From NCBI RefSeq assembly GCF_002102265.1, contig NZ_LQPG01000010.1, positions 186,001-250,000 on the forward strand: DNA of 64,000 nucleotides, read 5' to 3'. Made by a program: the position numbers and the translations under genes. The stretch is from Mycolicibacter longobardus. GTDB taxonomy: Bacteria > Actinomycetota > Actinomycetes > Mycobacteriales > Mycobacteriaceae. Numbering within the stretch: the stretch's first letter is position 1; each line of letters opens with the position of its first letter. The notes under the pieces were generated by a model that searched no databases, was not told the origin of the DNA, and saw only the letters and a list, made by a program, of their open reading frames with translations. Shown piece by piece: positions 28,718 to 36,179 of this stretch.

Positions 28718-29068
28718 GTGGCGATCCTCGCGGCGATGCTCCCGGCTGTCGCCGACGAGCCCGTACCGGACTCCACCGGCGGCGATGACGAGGATGCCGC
28801 GCAGCCGGTGCCGGGATACGTCTACCTCGTCCGGTCGGGGAAGTTCCACAAGATCGGTCGGTCGAACGACCACGGGCGGCGCGCCTATGAGATCGGGCTA
28901 CAGCTGCCCGAGAAGCTGGAAGTGGTGCACACCATTGAGACCGACGACGCGGTGGGGATCGAGCGCTATTGGCATGAGCGATTCCGCGAACGCCGCCGTA
29001 ACGGCGAATGGTTCCTGCTGACCAAGGCCGACATCGCGGCGTTCAAGCGCCGCCGGTCATTCATGTAG
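28718..29068 (+). CDS. GIY-YIG (MUG113/T5orf172-like) nuclease-domain protein, possibly N-terminally truncated
   Basis: 116 aa from GTG 28718 after GGGAG. The domain starts at residue 33: GYVYLVRSGKFHKIGRSN, with the GYV...YLV signature and the conserved Arg, then IERYWHERFRERRRNGEWFL with the family's HxRF and GEWF stretches. Related mycobacterial proteins as I recall them carry ~150-200 extra residues, with a DNA-binding part, ahead of this domain; here the frame begins in the linker AILAAMLPAVADEPVPD, so the gene may be a 5'-deleted remnant that still encodes the domain. Confidence 0.7.
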   Translation: MAILAAMLPAVADEPVPDSTGGDDEDAAQPVPGYVYLVRSGKFHKIGRSNDHGRRAYEIGLQLPEKLEVVHTIETDDAVGIERYWHERFRERRRNGEWFLLTKADIAAFKRRRSFM

Positions 29069-29154
29069 CGGAAGGGGCTGCGTGTAATCGTTGGCGATGG
29101 TCTCGAAGCAGCAGCGATCGCGAACCACTGGCCGCCTGGCTGGTCGGGCATGGC

Positions 29155-29685
29155 TCACAACGGGAGTGTGTTACCCAGTGACTCGATCATCTGCTGTGCC
29201 ACCTCGGCGGACTCTTGTGTGACTGCTTTGCTTATGCCCGATGCGATGGGGGCCAGTAGGCCTTTGAGCATGGTGACGCCTCGCCTCACGACCCCTCTGT
29301 CGGGTTTCGCCCTCACGATTTCGCGCAAGATCGTCTCGCTGGTGGCGTGTGCTTCTGTCTCATCGTCGGTGTCGAGGCTGAGTGAGGGGAGGCTGGCCAG
29401 GAGCCGAGTCACGAGGTCGGCCAGTTCCTCGTATCCGGGGGCGACCTGCTCGGTGCTCTCCTGCCCCTGAGCCACGGCGTGATTGTTCCATGCGAGCTGA
29501 GCATGGTTACCCGTGACGGTGACTACTGGACCGTGGTAGGTGTTGACCGTCGTCGCGAGCGGCAATTGCACCCCGGAGGGGTCGGCCTGAAGGGGAACCC
29601 GAACGGGGTTCTTGGCGAACTCTCGCTCAATCTCACGGGTCATCTGCCGGATGCCCTGCTTGTTGATCTTGAAACCGCTAGCCAT
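29155..29685 (-). CDS. Protein of unknown function
   Basis: 176 aa, ATG start preceded by AGTAGGGAG. N-terminal helix FKINKQGIRQMTREIEREFA, a short beta region (VVTVTGNHAQLAWNNHAVAQ), then a helical C-terminal half: GYEELADLVTRLLASLPSLS, EAHATSETILREIVRAKPDR, GLLAPIASGISKAVTQESAE. No signal peptide; the last segment is weakly hydrophobic. I do not recognise a named family. Convergent with the GIY-YIG gene and divergent from the next gene. Confidence 0.65.
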   Translation of the reverse strand: MASGFKINKQGIRQMTREIEREFAKNPVRVPLQADPSGVQLPLATTVNTYHGPVVTVTGNHAQLAWNNHAVAQGQESTEQVAPGYEELADLVTRLLASLPSLSLDTDDETEAHATSETILREIVRAKPDRGVVRRGVTMLKGLLAPIASGISKAVTQESAEVAQQMIESLGNTLPL

Positions 29686-29868
29686 TCGTGCTCCCTACTT
29701 CAGACTACTTCGATGATCTCACGGCATCTCAGCGGCACGAGGGAAGCACGCGCATAGGCGCGGCACGCAACCTCCTGAGATGCCTCCGCCCTTGGACCGT
29801 CAGGTCACCGCGTCTTACAGCAGTGCCAGCACGGGCCTTGCCCGGAAAACGGATGCCTCGGCGGCTGT

Positions 29869-30312
29869 GTGAACGTCTCCCGCACGAACGCGATAAATGA
29901 CCTGAACCAGGCGGTGACTGTCGAGGGTATCGACATCACAGGCCCGCCCCATGCCGATACTGACCAACGACTCCTGGCCCGCCGCCACGTCCAGGCGCTG
30001 CTTCTGCCGACCCGCCGGTCTGGCAGGCTCGACCGCGTGGGTAGCTTCCCGAACAAGGCCGACGACAACGCCCGCGTGGCCATCAACGTCATGGCTTCCT
30101 ACCTCGTCGGTGACGATCCCCAGCGGTCCTGGACCAAAGTCGAGGAAGTGCAAGCGCAGGAGCACGGCACCTACCGACTTCTCCAGGGCTTCATCACTCT
30201 GACTGGCATGCTCTTCCAGGAGCTGGAGTTCAGCATCAAGCCACCTATCTCCCCCGAGGCAATGCTCAAGAAGCTGACCGACTACCTGGACGAGCATCCC
30301 GACAACGATTGA
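29869..30312 (+). CDS. Protein of unknown function
   Basis: 147 aa from GTG 29869, with no strong ribosome site; a later start is possible. Coding character is best from residue ~60 on: NKADDNARVAINVMASYLVG, TYRLLQGFITLTGMLFQELE, AMLKKLTDYLDEHPDND. Soluble, no known motif. It converges on the polymerase module with a 135-bp gap. Confidence 0.5.
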   Translation: MNVSRTNAINDLNQAVTVEGIDITGPPHADTDQRLLARRHVQALLLPTRRSGRLDRVGSFPNKADDNARVAINVMASYLVGDDPQRSWTKVEEVQAQEHGTYRLLQGFITLTGMLFQELEFSIKPPISPEAMLKKLTDYLDEHPDND

Positions 30313-30447
30313 TCTGACGGACTATCCCACCACACATCACGCGCAGGGACGGCGGTCAGGCGACCCAGGTCGGGGTTCGTCATCGTCAAACTCTCCGGTA
30401 TCCGTCGGGCACCCTGTCGAATCCGTCGTTTGGAGTGGAGCGTGCGG

Positions 30448-30687
30448 TTACTCGTACAGAGTCGTAGCGATGTCATCCAATCCCAAGCCGTACCCGTTGG
30501 TGCCGCTATAGCTGACGAGGGTATTCGAGGCGACATCGACAAGCTGATAGGTGCCGTATCCGACAGCGCGGTGATCGCGTAGTCGGGACTTCTCCAGCCG
30601 CAAGCCCTGCCGCGCGGCTACCCGGCGCAGCCGGTTCTCATACGTCTTGTACTGAGTCGCCGTCATGGCGTTGAGTTCGTCGGTCAC
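30448..30687 (-). CDS. Small basic protein, mobile-element family
   Basis: 79 aa from GTG 30687, with GAAGGA upstream. Basic N-half NRLRRVAARQGLRLEKSRLR, then GTYQLVDVASNTLVSYSGTN and LGLDDIATTLYE. This layout (Arg-rich helix, Y-x-LVD strand, final LDD-x-I helix) recurs in small proteins of mycobacteriophages and integrated elements; function unknown. Last gene of the leftward replication-like module. By chance it lies in the same frame as the polymerase-like gene, which has no stop before it. Confidence 0.6.
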   Translation of the reverse strand: MTDELNAMTATQYKTYENRLRRVAARQGLRLEKSRLRDHRAVGYGTYQLVDVASNTLVSYSGTNGYGLGLDDIATTLYE

Positions 30688-32670
30688 ATCATTTTCCTTC
30701 CATCGTTCATGTGGGCAAACGTTCATCCGCATGAACAGCGTTCGCCTGCATGGAAAAATTCCCGAAGCCCTCGGTTCGGAAGCGTCGCCGAGTGCTTCGC
30801 CCAGCCATGCCCGAACGGAAGGGAAACGAAATCGCGGGGGCTCTCGGCCAACTCGACACCAGCGCGTGTGGGGCTGGTAACGCGCATCATGGCGCGGCGC
30901 TGTGTTTCGGCGATGACACAGCCCATCGCGGCTGCCTCGGCTGGGGTCACGCCGTCGGTGTTGTCGGTGATCCGGCCAGCCGACAGGTAGGCGCGCATAT
31001 CCTCGATGGTGCGCTCGCTGACATCGTTGATGTTCGCCATCGCGCAGCCCCAAGCCTTTTGAACCTGGCGGTGGGCCAACCGATCTGAGCAAGACCCGTG
31101 GTAGCCCGGGGTACACCCAACGGGGCGGATCGGTGCCCGAACACTCCTTTTGTCGGGTCTTGCCGCTCGGTTCGCTAGACAGCCGACCGTTGGTGCCCTG
31201 ATAAAGGTGCTGGTCAGAGCAGTATCCTCCAGTAGGGAGGTAGGGACGGTGCGGGGTGGGTCGGGGTACCTCGGTGAGATAGTTGGTGGACGTGACACCT
31301 GGGTGAGTAATTGCCTGCGCCCTGAAGGTGTTGTCTTCTCCGTGAATCTCCAGGTCGTAGCCTCTGGCCTTGGCTGCAGATGCCATAGCCATCCACAACT
31401 CTTCTTGATGGTGAGTAGCCACCAGAAAGCTGTCGTGGATGGGTAGGACCGGGATGTCCTGGCGCAGCATGGAGAGCATCACCTGCACCGCGATGTCAGA
31501 GTCAATCCGTTGCAGGCGAAGGCCGGCCCCGGAGCCGATTAGGTTCCGTGCTCTCCAGTGCTTGCGAGTAAGGCGGCGATACACCGTGTGGGCGTGGGCC
31601 AGGTCCGTTCGGGTGGGGTGACTCTTTCGCTCTTTCTCGGCCTGGTCCATGGCGATCGCGCGGATGGCGCTCAGTTCGCTAGGAGCGTTGATCGCAACGT
31701 TGGTGGCAACCTTGACCTCATCGCGGGAGAAGCCCTTGATCTCGTAAGGCTGGCGAGGTCGGCGTTCCCCCTCCTCGGCGTAGCCCAGGGCCAGATGCAA
31801 GGTCGAATAGTCCAGTTCGGTGGTGGTGTGGAGTGCATCATCGATTTCCACCTCTACCCGCCGCCGATCCACCTTGGGCATGTTCTGACTGGAGTTGCCT
31901 TTGAAGTAGAGCCTGCCTCCGTGGTCGAAGTCGACGTTGAAGATCCTGACAAGCCAGGGCATTTGAACTTCGCGGCCATCCAGGCGGGGGCGGCACAGTG
32001 CACGCATGCGGGCATTGATCTCGACCATCTCGGCCCGCATCCGGCGGGTTTCCTCGGTGTCGTCATAGTCCACCGACTTGCCGCCTTCGTCGCGCAGGAT
32101 GATCAACTCCGGGGTCTTCTCCGCCATACGTGGTTCGGCAACATCGATCAGGCCTGTGACCAAATCGAGCAACACTGGGGTGGGTTTGGCGAATGTGCGG
32201 TAGGAATCGCCGCCGGGGCCGGGGTTGCGCTTGCCCAACGTCTGGGTGATGTACCCCCGACTTGCCAGCCAGTCCGATACGCCAGTGACGTAGTGATAGG
32301 ACAGGAATTCGATGGTGCGGTAGCGGCGGGGCATGTCGCTGTAGAAGTCTCGTGACCGCGAGTAGAACGTCTCTTTGCCCCGGGTCTGCCAGTTGACCAC
32401 GATGTCGCGCACCATCATCGCCGTGACGTGTCGCATGTCCTCGGTCATCGTGGCGTCGAGGCCCAGGGCGTCGGCGACGGCGGCGGTCTGCTCCTTCGAC
32501 CAACCGAAGCGCAACTCAAGATGACTGCCCGAGGCGATCCAATCCGGCATCTCGCGACACCGTGCTTCAACCGCCTGCCAGCCAAAGCACTTACGCGACA
32601 AAGACGCCCCTTGGGTGGGTCGTGCGGCGACGGCCTCGCGGATCTCCGCGACTCCGTCTACCTCCCTCAT
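30448..32670 (-). CDS. Family A polymerase-like protein of a mobile element; true C-terminus near 31.2 kb
   Basis: ATG 32670 overlaps the upstream stop (ATGA). Conserved part is residues 1-~490: MPWLVRIFNVDFDHGGRLYF, then TELDYSTLHLALGYAEEG (D287, motif A-like), FSRDEVKVATNVAINA (R316/K320, motif B-like) and PVLPIHDSFLVA (H412-D413, motif C-like; compare the HDSF of T7 RNA polymerase and the VHDE of Pol I). The order and spacing fit a family A palm. Similar proteins on other mobile elements are usually called hypothetical. Downstream of ~31185 the frame stays open to 30448 but crosses two other small genes, so that extension is probably not real or follows a frameshift. Likely replicates or primes the element; activity is inferred. 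Confidence 0.6.
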   Translation of the reverse strand: MREVDGVAEIREAVAARPTQGASLSRKCFGWQAVEARCREMPDWIASGSHLELRFGWSKEQTAAVADALGLDATMTEDMRHVTAMMVRDIVVNWQTRGKETFYSRSRDFYSDMPRRYRTIEFLSYHYVTGVSDWLASRGYITQTLGKRNPGPGGDSYRTFAKPTPVLLDLVTGLIDVAEPRMAEKTPELIILRDEGGKSVDYDDTEETRRMRAEMVEINARMRALCRPRLDGREVQMPWLVRIFNVDFDHGGRLYFKGNSSQNMPKVDRRRVEVEIDDALHTTTELDYSTLHLALGYAEEGERRPRQPYEIKGFSRDEVKVATNVAINAPSELSAIRAIAMDQAEKERKSHPTRTDLAHAHTVYRRLTRKHWRARNLIGSGAGLRLQRIDSDIAVQVMLSMLRQDIPVLPIHDSFLVATHHQEELWMAMASAAKARGYDLEIHGEDNTFRAQAITHPGVTSTNYLTEVPRPTPHRPYLPTGGYCSDQHLYQGTNGRLSSEPSGKTRQKECSGTDPPRWVYPGLPRVLLRSVGPPPGSKGLGLRDGEHQRCQRAHHRGYARLPVGWPDHRQHRRRDPSRGSRDGLCHRRNTAPRHDARYQPHTRWCRVGREPPRFRFPSVRAWLGEALGDASEPRASGIFPCRRTLFMRMNVCPHERWKENDVTDELNAMTATQYKTYENRLRRVAARQGLRLEKSRLRDHRAVGYGTYQLVDVASNTLVSYSGTNGYGLGLDDIATTLYE
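30723..31040 (-). CDS. Small protein of unknown function
   Basis: 105 aa from ATG 31040. The front half looks genuinely coded: NINDVSERTIEDMRAYLSAG, TPAEAAAMGCVIAETQRRAM. The end is Cys/Arg-rich. It sits between the conserved part of the polymerase-like gene and the 79-residue protein, in a different frame from both, so it competes with the open polymerase frame across this stretch. No motif recognised. Confidence 0.5.
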   Translation of the reverse strand: MANINDVSERTIEDMRAYLSAGRITDNTDGVTPAEAAAMGCVIAETQRRAMMRVTSPTRAGVELAESPRDFVSLPFGHGWAKHSATLPNRGLREFFHAGERCSCG

Positions 32671-33155
32671 CGTCTGATCTCTCGTCGGGCGGCGGCGAGG
32701 TTCGCAGACGTTTCCCGGTGGCACTCCTGACGACCCACATGAGCACCTTGGCGCGGATCGTCAGCGCAGCCGGGGAAACCAGGATCGCCACTAGAACAGG
32801 CTGGCCCGGCTTCTTTGGACTCATCACCGCCGAGGCTGGGCATACGGCCGTCACCGTTGCTCTGGGACCTCACCCGCGACAGCTCGTGTGCTCTGAACCA
32901 GAAGACAGACCCCGCATCCCAGTTGAGCGCGCCCCGACCATCGGTGCGGGCTGTCACCTTCCCGAGCGCCACCCCAAACTCGGTGGCACCCCGCCCTGAC
33001 CGGTTCACCTCGACGACGGTCCCCGCCTTGGCCCGAAACTGCGGCCAGCTGCCTCTGCTCGGGTACCGGGACTCATCACGATCCAGATGAACCCGGTCGC
33101 CCACCTTCACCGCGTTGCCGCTACTCACTGCTACCGGCCCCGGATCACGCGACAC
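32667..33155 (-). CDS. Small protein with an SH3/KOW-like domain
   Basis: 162 aa; a later start giving SSGNAVKVGDRVHLD is possible. The N-terminal ~95 residues form a beta-barrel-like unit: VKVGDRVHLDRDES, RAKAGTVVEVNRSGRGATEF, GSVFWFRAHELSRV. The remaining ~65 residues are Gly/Asp-rich and without motif. The stop overlaps the polymerase-like ATG by 4 bp and the start overlaps the gene before, so it is coupled within the module. A nucleic-acid or polymerase partner role is plausible only from position. Confidence 0.65.
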   Translation of the reverse strand: MSRDPGPVAVSSGNAVKVGDRVHLDRDESRYPSRGSWPQFRAKAGTVVEVNRSGRGATEFGVALGKVTARTDGRGALNWDAGSVFWFRAHELSRVRSQSNGDGRMPSLGGDESKEAGPACSSGDPGFPGCADDPRQGAHVGRQECHRETSANLAAARREIRR

Positions 33156-33423
33156 CGCCTGCGCGGCGACGACGTGCCCGCGCGGACTTCAGTGCCAGCC
33201 CGGCGAAATAGGCCCTTCGCGCACTCTCCGCGCGCTGGGCGCGCTCTACCGGGGAGAGTGAGCCATGGGGGTCCACTTGGTCAGCGAAGCGGTTCAACGC
33301 AGCCTGACGGGCTGCTGCGGTGCGTGCAGTGCGGTCGGGTGTGTTCGCCCATGAGGCGTGTGCGGCGGTGCGGCTGCGCAGCGACCGCTCGGTGGGGGTC
33401 AGCCCGTCGTTGATGGCAGTCAC
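33145..33423 (-). CDS. Small Ala/Arg-rich helical protein
   Basis: 92 aa. LTPTERSLRSRTAAHASWAN, TARTAAARQAALNRF, LSPVERAQRAESARRAYFAG, ending in Arg-rich KSARARRRRAGG. Two TP/SP-x-ER-x(n)-A repeats suggest an internal duplication. Basic, probably DNA-binding. It overlaps the neighbours by 4 and 11 bp. The same protein type recurs in mycobacterial integrated elements; function not known. Confidence 0.65.
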   Translation of the reverse strand: MTAINDGLTPTERSLRSRTAAHASWANTPDRTARTAAARQAALNRFADQVDPHGSLSPVERAQRAESARRAYFAGLALKSARARRRRAGGVA

Positions 33424-33626
33424 TTCTCACCGCCCAGGACACGGGCGATCCGCTCCACTTGGTCGGGTAGTAGTGGCGGGCAAGACTGCATCACCTCGGC
33501 GGCGTGCTCGGCGATTCGAGCGGTGGCCAGATTTCGGTGGGCGGTTACTACCTCGGGGTCATCGAGGGAACGGACGCGCTTTAGCTGCGAGTACCGACCG
33601 GCAGCCCGGCTTAGCTCTTTGTTCAT
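33420..33626 (-). CDS. Small helical protein, first gene of the polymerase-like module
   Basis: 68 aa, ATG start with GGTTCCCCC-side upstream and a weak ribosome site. Helical: LSRAAGRYSQLKRVRSLDDP, then VTAHRNLATARIAEHAAEVM and LLPDQVERIARVLGG. No motif recognised. Its stop overlaps the next ATG (ATGA). Transcription of the whole leftward module probably starts in the 33.63-33.95 kb region. Confidence 0.6.
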   Translation of the reverse strand: MNKELSRAAGRYSQLKRVRSLDDPEVVTAHRNLATARIAEHAAEVMQSCPPLLPDQVERIARVLGGEK

Positions 33627-33945
33627 CGGGGGGGAACCTCCGCGACAGCGTGAATCTTCTGTCGCACGGCTCCCGAGACCGGGCCGGAATCCGACACTCC
33701 GGTGTCTCGCGGTGTGCGCTGCGCTTGGTGCCTCGTCACATTGTCACGCTGGTCCAGGCGTCTACCCCCTCCGAGGGCAGCGGCTCGGTCGGATTCCGAT
33801 TCACCTGGGCGCTGTACTGACTAGCGTAGCAGACTCTGGACGTCTAGTCGTTGTAACCCTAAGTAGGGCAAGGGTTTTCACTATAGCCCGACTATAGGAT
33901 GACTTTCATTCGACTGGAGATGGCGGGCACCGCTGACCGGTTTCG
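33627..33945. promoter_or_regulatory. Control region between integrase and polymerase-like module
   Basis: 319 bp without a gene. It contains CCCTA-ag-TAGGG (33857-33868) and CTATAG-cccga-CTATAG (33881-33897), two close inverted repeats, in an AT-richer stretch, plus several TAG-rich half-sites. It is the likely promoter/operator area for the leftward module and lies just after the integrase stop. No exact promoter is claimed. Confidence 0.45.
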
Positions 33946-34845
33946 TTACAGTTCGCCCAGATTCAGCCCGCGCGCCTCGGCGGCGGCCCGTTCGGAGGCG
34001 GACGCTCCGGTGTACCGATCGAGCATGGACCGACTCGTCCACCCGGCCACCGACATCAATCCCTGTTCGCTGCCCCCGGCGCGCAGCCATCGAGTCGCGG
34101 CGGTGTGCCGCATTAGGTGGAGGTGGAAACCAGAGATTCCCGCCGTCTTGGCCCGGTCGCGCAGGGTGTCGTTGAGGCCGTGATAACTCAACCCCCGGTT
34201 GCCCCCGACTCCCAGCCACAGCGCTGGGGTGGCCGCCAGATTGTGAGTGGCGCGTATCCGCAGGTATCGGTCCAGCGCGGTGGCTGTCTGCGGGCTGAAC
34301 GGCGCGGTGCGTCCCTTGCTGCCCTTACCGTGCCGGATGGTCACCATGCCGCCCCGCAGCGGTTCCACGTCGGCCACGGTCAGTGCCACCGTTTCCGAGG
34401 CGCGGATACCGGTCTCCAACATCAGTCGCACGATGGCGGTATCCCTGCGGTCCCGGAAGCCATTGCCCCGGCACGCGGCAAGCAGTGCGCTGAGCTGGTC
34501 GTCGGAGAGCGCCGGGGTGACTTTGGTGGGGATCTTGGGTGCCCGCACGCCCCAGAGCGGGTCCTCGGAGATCTCGCCTTCCTCGACCAGCCACCGGGCG
34601 AATTGCTTCAGGGCGGCTAGGCGCTGGGCCACCGTGTTGGCAGCCTTGCCCTCGGCGATCAGCTCGCCCATGTAACGCTGCACCGTGGGCCGCGTAAGCT
34701 GCTCCGCGTGTTCGTTGTCGCCACACCATTCCAGGTAAAGCCGTACCCCGCGCAGGTAGGACGTGATCGTCGTGGGGGAGCGGTTGGCGGACAGCAGTGC
34801 CAGCTCCCAGGATTCCGTGAGGGCGTACAGCAAAGGTTCCGGCAC
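33946..34845 (-). CDS. int: Tyrosine recombinase (XerC/XerD-like integrase) of the element
   Basis: 299 aa. N-terminal SAM-like core-binding domain (ITSYLRGVRLYLEWC, AALKQFARWLVEEG) and the catalytic domain with R148 (LETGIRASE), K174 (RHGKGSKGR), H243-x-x-R246 (HLHLMRHTAATR), W269 in the second His position and nucleophile Y278 (SMLDRYTG). Complete, so the element may still move. GTG start; TAAGAT (34853-34858) lies 7 bp ahead, which fits a leaderless promoter. It reads away from attR, which is ~104 bp upstream. No excisionase gene was recognised. Confidence 0.93.
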   Translation of the reverse strand: MPEPLLYALTESWELALLSANRSPTTITSYLRGVRLYLEWCGDNEHAEQLTRPTVQRYMGELIAEGKAANTVAQRLAALKQFARWLVEEGEISEDPLWGVRAPKIPTKVTPALSDDQLSALLAACRGNGFRDRRDTAIVRLMLETGIRASETVALTVADVEPLRGGMVTIRHGKGSKGRTAPFSPQTATALDRYLRIRATHNLAATPALWLGVGGNRGLSYHGLNDTLRDRAKTAGISGFHLHLMRHTAATRWLRAGGSEQGLMSVAGWTSRSMLDRYTGASASERAAAEARGLNLGEL

Positions 34846-34852
34846 AACCGTT

Positions 34853-34858
34853 ATCTTA
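34853..34858 (-). promoter_or_regulatory. Probable leaderless -10 box of the integrase gene
   Basis: TAAGAT on the minus strand, with its 3' end 7 nt before the GTG at 34845, the spacing of mycobacterial leaderless transcripts. No matching -35; the inverted repeat CTTGC-GCTGT-GCAAG at about 34864-34878 overlaps where regulation would act. Confidence 0.45.
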
Positions 34859-34925
34859 CGTTCTTGCGCTGTGCAAGTCGGAAATCCGGGAATGGCTTGC
34901 CATAAGTGCAGGTCAATCCGCTAAG

Positions 34926-34961
34926 GGGAAGAATCGACTTCCCTAACTAACTGACCATTCT
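34926..34961 (+). other. attR region: hairpin plus core
   Basis: GGGAAG-aatcga-CTTCCC (34926-34943) is an inverted repeat directly followed by the core AACTGACCATTCT (34949-34961). Right of the core the chromosome reads CTAGGAGAGAAG; CT from the core plus C then TAG would be the original pepQ end, overlapping the efp ribosome site. Confidence 0.75.
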
Positions 34962-34981
34962 CTAGGAGAGAAGAAAAGACC

Positions 34982-35545
34982 GTGGCTTCAACTGCTGACT
35001 TCAAGAACGGACTGGTGCTGGTGATCGACGGCCAGCTGTGGCAGATCACCGAGTTCCAGCACGTCAAACCGGGTAAGGGCCCCGCTTTCGTGCGCACCAA
35101 GCTCAAGAACGTGGTGTCGGGCAAGGTGGTGGACAAGACCTACAACGCCGGGGTGAAGGTGGAGACCGCGACCGTCGACCGGCGCGACGCCACCTTCCTG
35201 TACCGCGACGGCGCCGACTTCGTGTTCATGGACAGCGAGGACTACGAGCAGCACCCATTGCCCGAGGCGCTCGTCGGAGACTCGGCGAACTACCTGCTGG
35301 AGAGCATGCCGGTGCAGATCGCCTTCCACAACGGGGTGCCGCTGTACCTGGAGCTGCCGGTCAGCGTCGAGCTGGAGGTCACCCACACCGAGCCCGGTCT
35401 GCAGGGTGACCGGTCCAGCGCGGGCACCAAGCCCGCGACCGTGGAGACCGGCGCGCAGATCAACGTGCCGCTGTTCATCAACACCGGAGACAAGCTGAAG
35501 ATCGACACTCGCGACGGCAGCTACCTGGGACGGGTCAACTCCTGA
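34982..35545 (+). CDS. efp: Translation elongation factor P
   Basis: 187 aa, GTG start; AGGAGAG (34964-34970) is the ribosome site. Three-barrel [23 protein letters not shown], the tip loop [13 protein letters not shown] (K32), and the C-terminal [17 protein letters not shown]. Relieves ribosome stalling at polyproline. Normally just behind pepQ; here the element separates them by 18 kb, so its promoter must lie within the element's right end or upstream. nusB follows after 2 bp. Confidence 0.97.
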   Translation: MASTADFKNGLVLVIDGQLWQITEFQHVKPGKGPAFVRTKLKNVVSGKVVDKTYNAGVKVETATVDRRDATFLYRDGADFVFMDSEDYEQHPLPEALVGDSANYLLESMPVQIAFHNGVPLYLELPVSVELEVTHTEPGLQGDRSSAGTKPATVETGAQINVPLFINTGDKLKIDTRDGSYLGRVNS

Positions 35546-35547
35546 CC

Positions 35548-36069
35548 ATGCCCGCTGGCAAGCCGGTTAAGGGCCGGCACCAGGCCCGCAAGCGCGCCGT
35601 CGACGTGCTCTTCGAGTCCGAGGCCCGGGGGCTGACCCCGGCCCAGGGCGCGGAGATTCGGATGGCGCTGGCCAGCGAGCAGCCCGACGTGGCGCCGCTG
35701 CACCCCTACACCGTCACCGTGGCCCGCGGCGTGACCGAGCACAGCGCCCACATCGACGACCTGATCACCTCGCACCTGCAGGGCTGGAAGCTGGAGCGGC
35801 TGCCGGCCGTGGACCGGGCGATCCTGCGGGTGGCGATCTGGGAGCTGCTGCACGCCGAGGACGTGCCGGAACCCGTCGCCGTCGACGAGGCGGTGAAGCT
35901 GGCCAAGGAGCTGTCCACCGACGACTCGCCCGGCTTCGTCAACGGCGTGCTGGGCCAGGTGATGCTGGTGACGCCGCAGCTGCGGGCGGCATCGCTGGCG
36001 GTGCGGGGCGCGACCAAGCCGGCGGAGCCCGCGCCCGACGCGGACTCCGATCCACCAGACCGAGGCTGA
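35548..36069 (+). CDS. nusB: Transcription antitermination factor NusB
   Basis: 173 aa. [20 protein letters not shown] at the N-terminus, [20 protein letters not shown] and [27 protein letters not shown] are the NusB core. Binds boxA RNA with NusE to antiterminate rRNA transcription. A ~25-residue Asp/Pro-rich tail is extra. Two bp after efp, so co-transcribed. Confidence 0.96.
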   Translation: MPAGKPVKGRHQARKRAVDVLFESEARGLTPAQGAEIRMALASEQPDVAPLHPYTVTVARGVTEHSAHIDDLITSHLQGWKLERLPAVDRAILRVAIWELLHAEDVPEPVAVDEAVKLAKELSTDDSPGFVNGVLGQVMLVTPQLRAASLAVRGATKPAEPAPDADSDPPDRG

Positions 36070-36179
36070 CCACAGGGGCGGTGCCGGCATGGTGTTTGGC
36101 TCCCATATTGCGGGGTCGACGTGTCGTAGCGCGGCCTCAAAGGGTCCCGATGCCGGCGTCGAACAGGCAGACTGGCTCC

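Larger units (their letters stand above)
16654..34961. mobile_element. 18.3-kb integrative element inserted at the 3' end of pepQ
   Basis: Bounded by direct repeats of AACTGACCATTCT at 16654-16666 (in pepQ) and 34949-34961 (before efp). A tyrosine recombinase gene lies 104 bp inside the right end. The pepQ-efp-nusB neighbourhood is continuous in other mycobacteria, so the insertion is clear. Contents: secreted proteins, a membrane kinase, nuclease-like genes and a polymerase-like replication module. No capsid, tail, portal, relaxase or conjugation ATPase genes are seen, so it is neither an evident prophage nor a standard conjugative element. Parts around 17.4-18.1 kb and 22.3-23.8 kb look less GC-rich than the flanks. 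Confidence 0.88.

Noticed and set aside
31558-32355. Plus-strand frame opposite the polymerase-like gene
   Set aside because: No motif or ribosome site; the minus frame has ordered polymerase motifs and coupled neighbours.
34846-34981. tRNA gene as the integration target
   Set aside because: No cloverleaf or T-loop sequence at either end; the repeated core lies in the pepQ coding end.
36081-36179. N-terminal extension of the decarboxylase to the first start codon
   Set aside because: Sequence before ATG 36180 lacks similarity to the M. tuberculosis protein and has no ribosome site.
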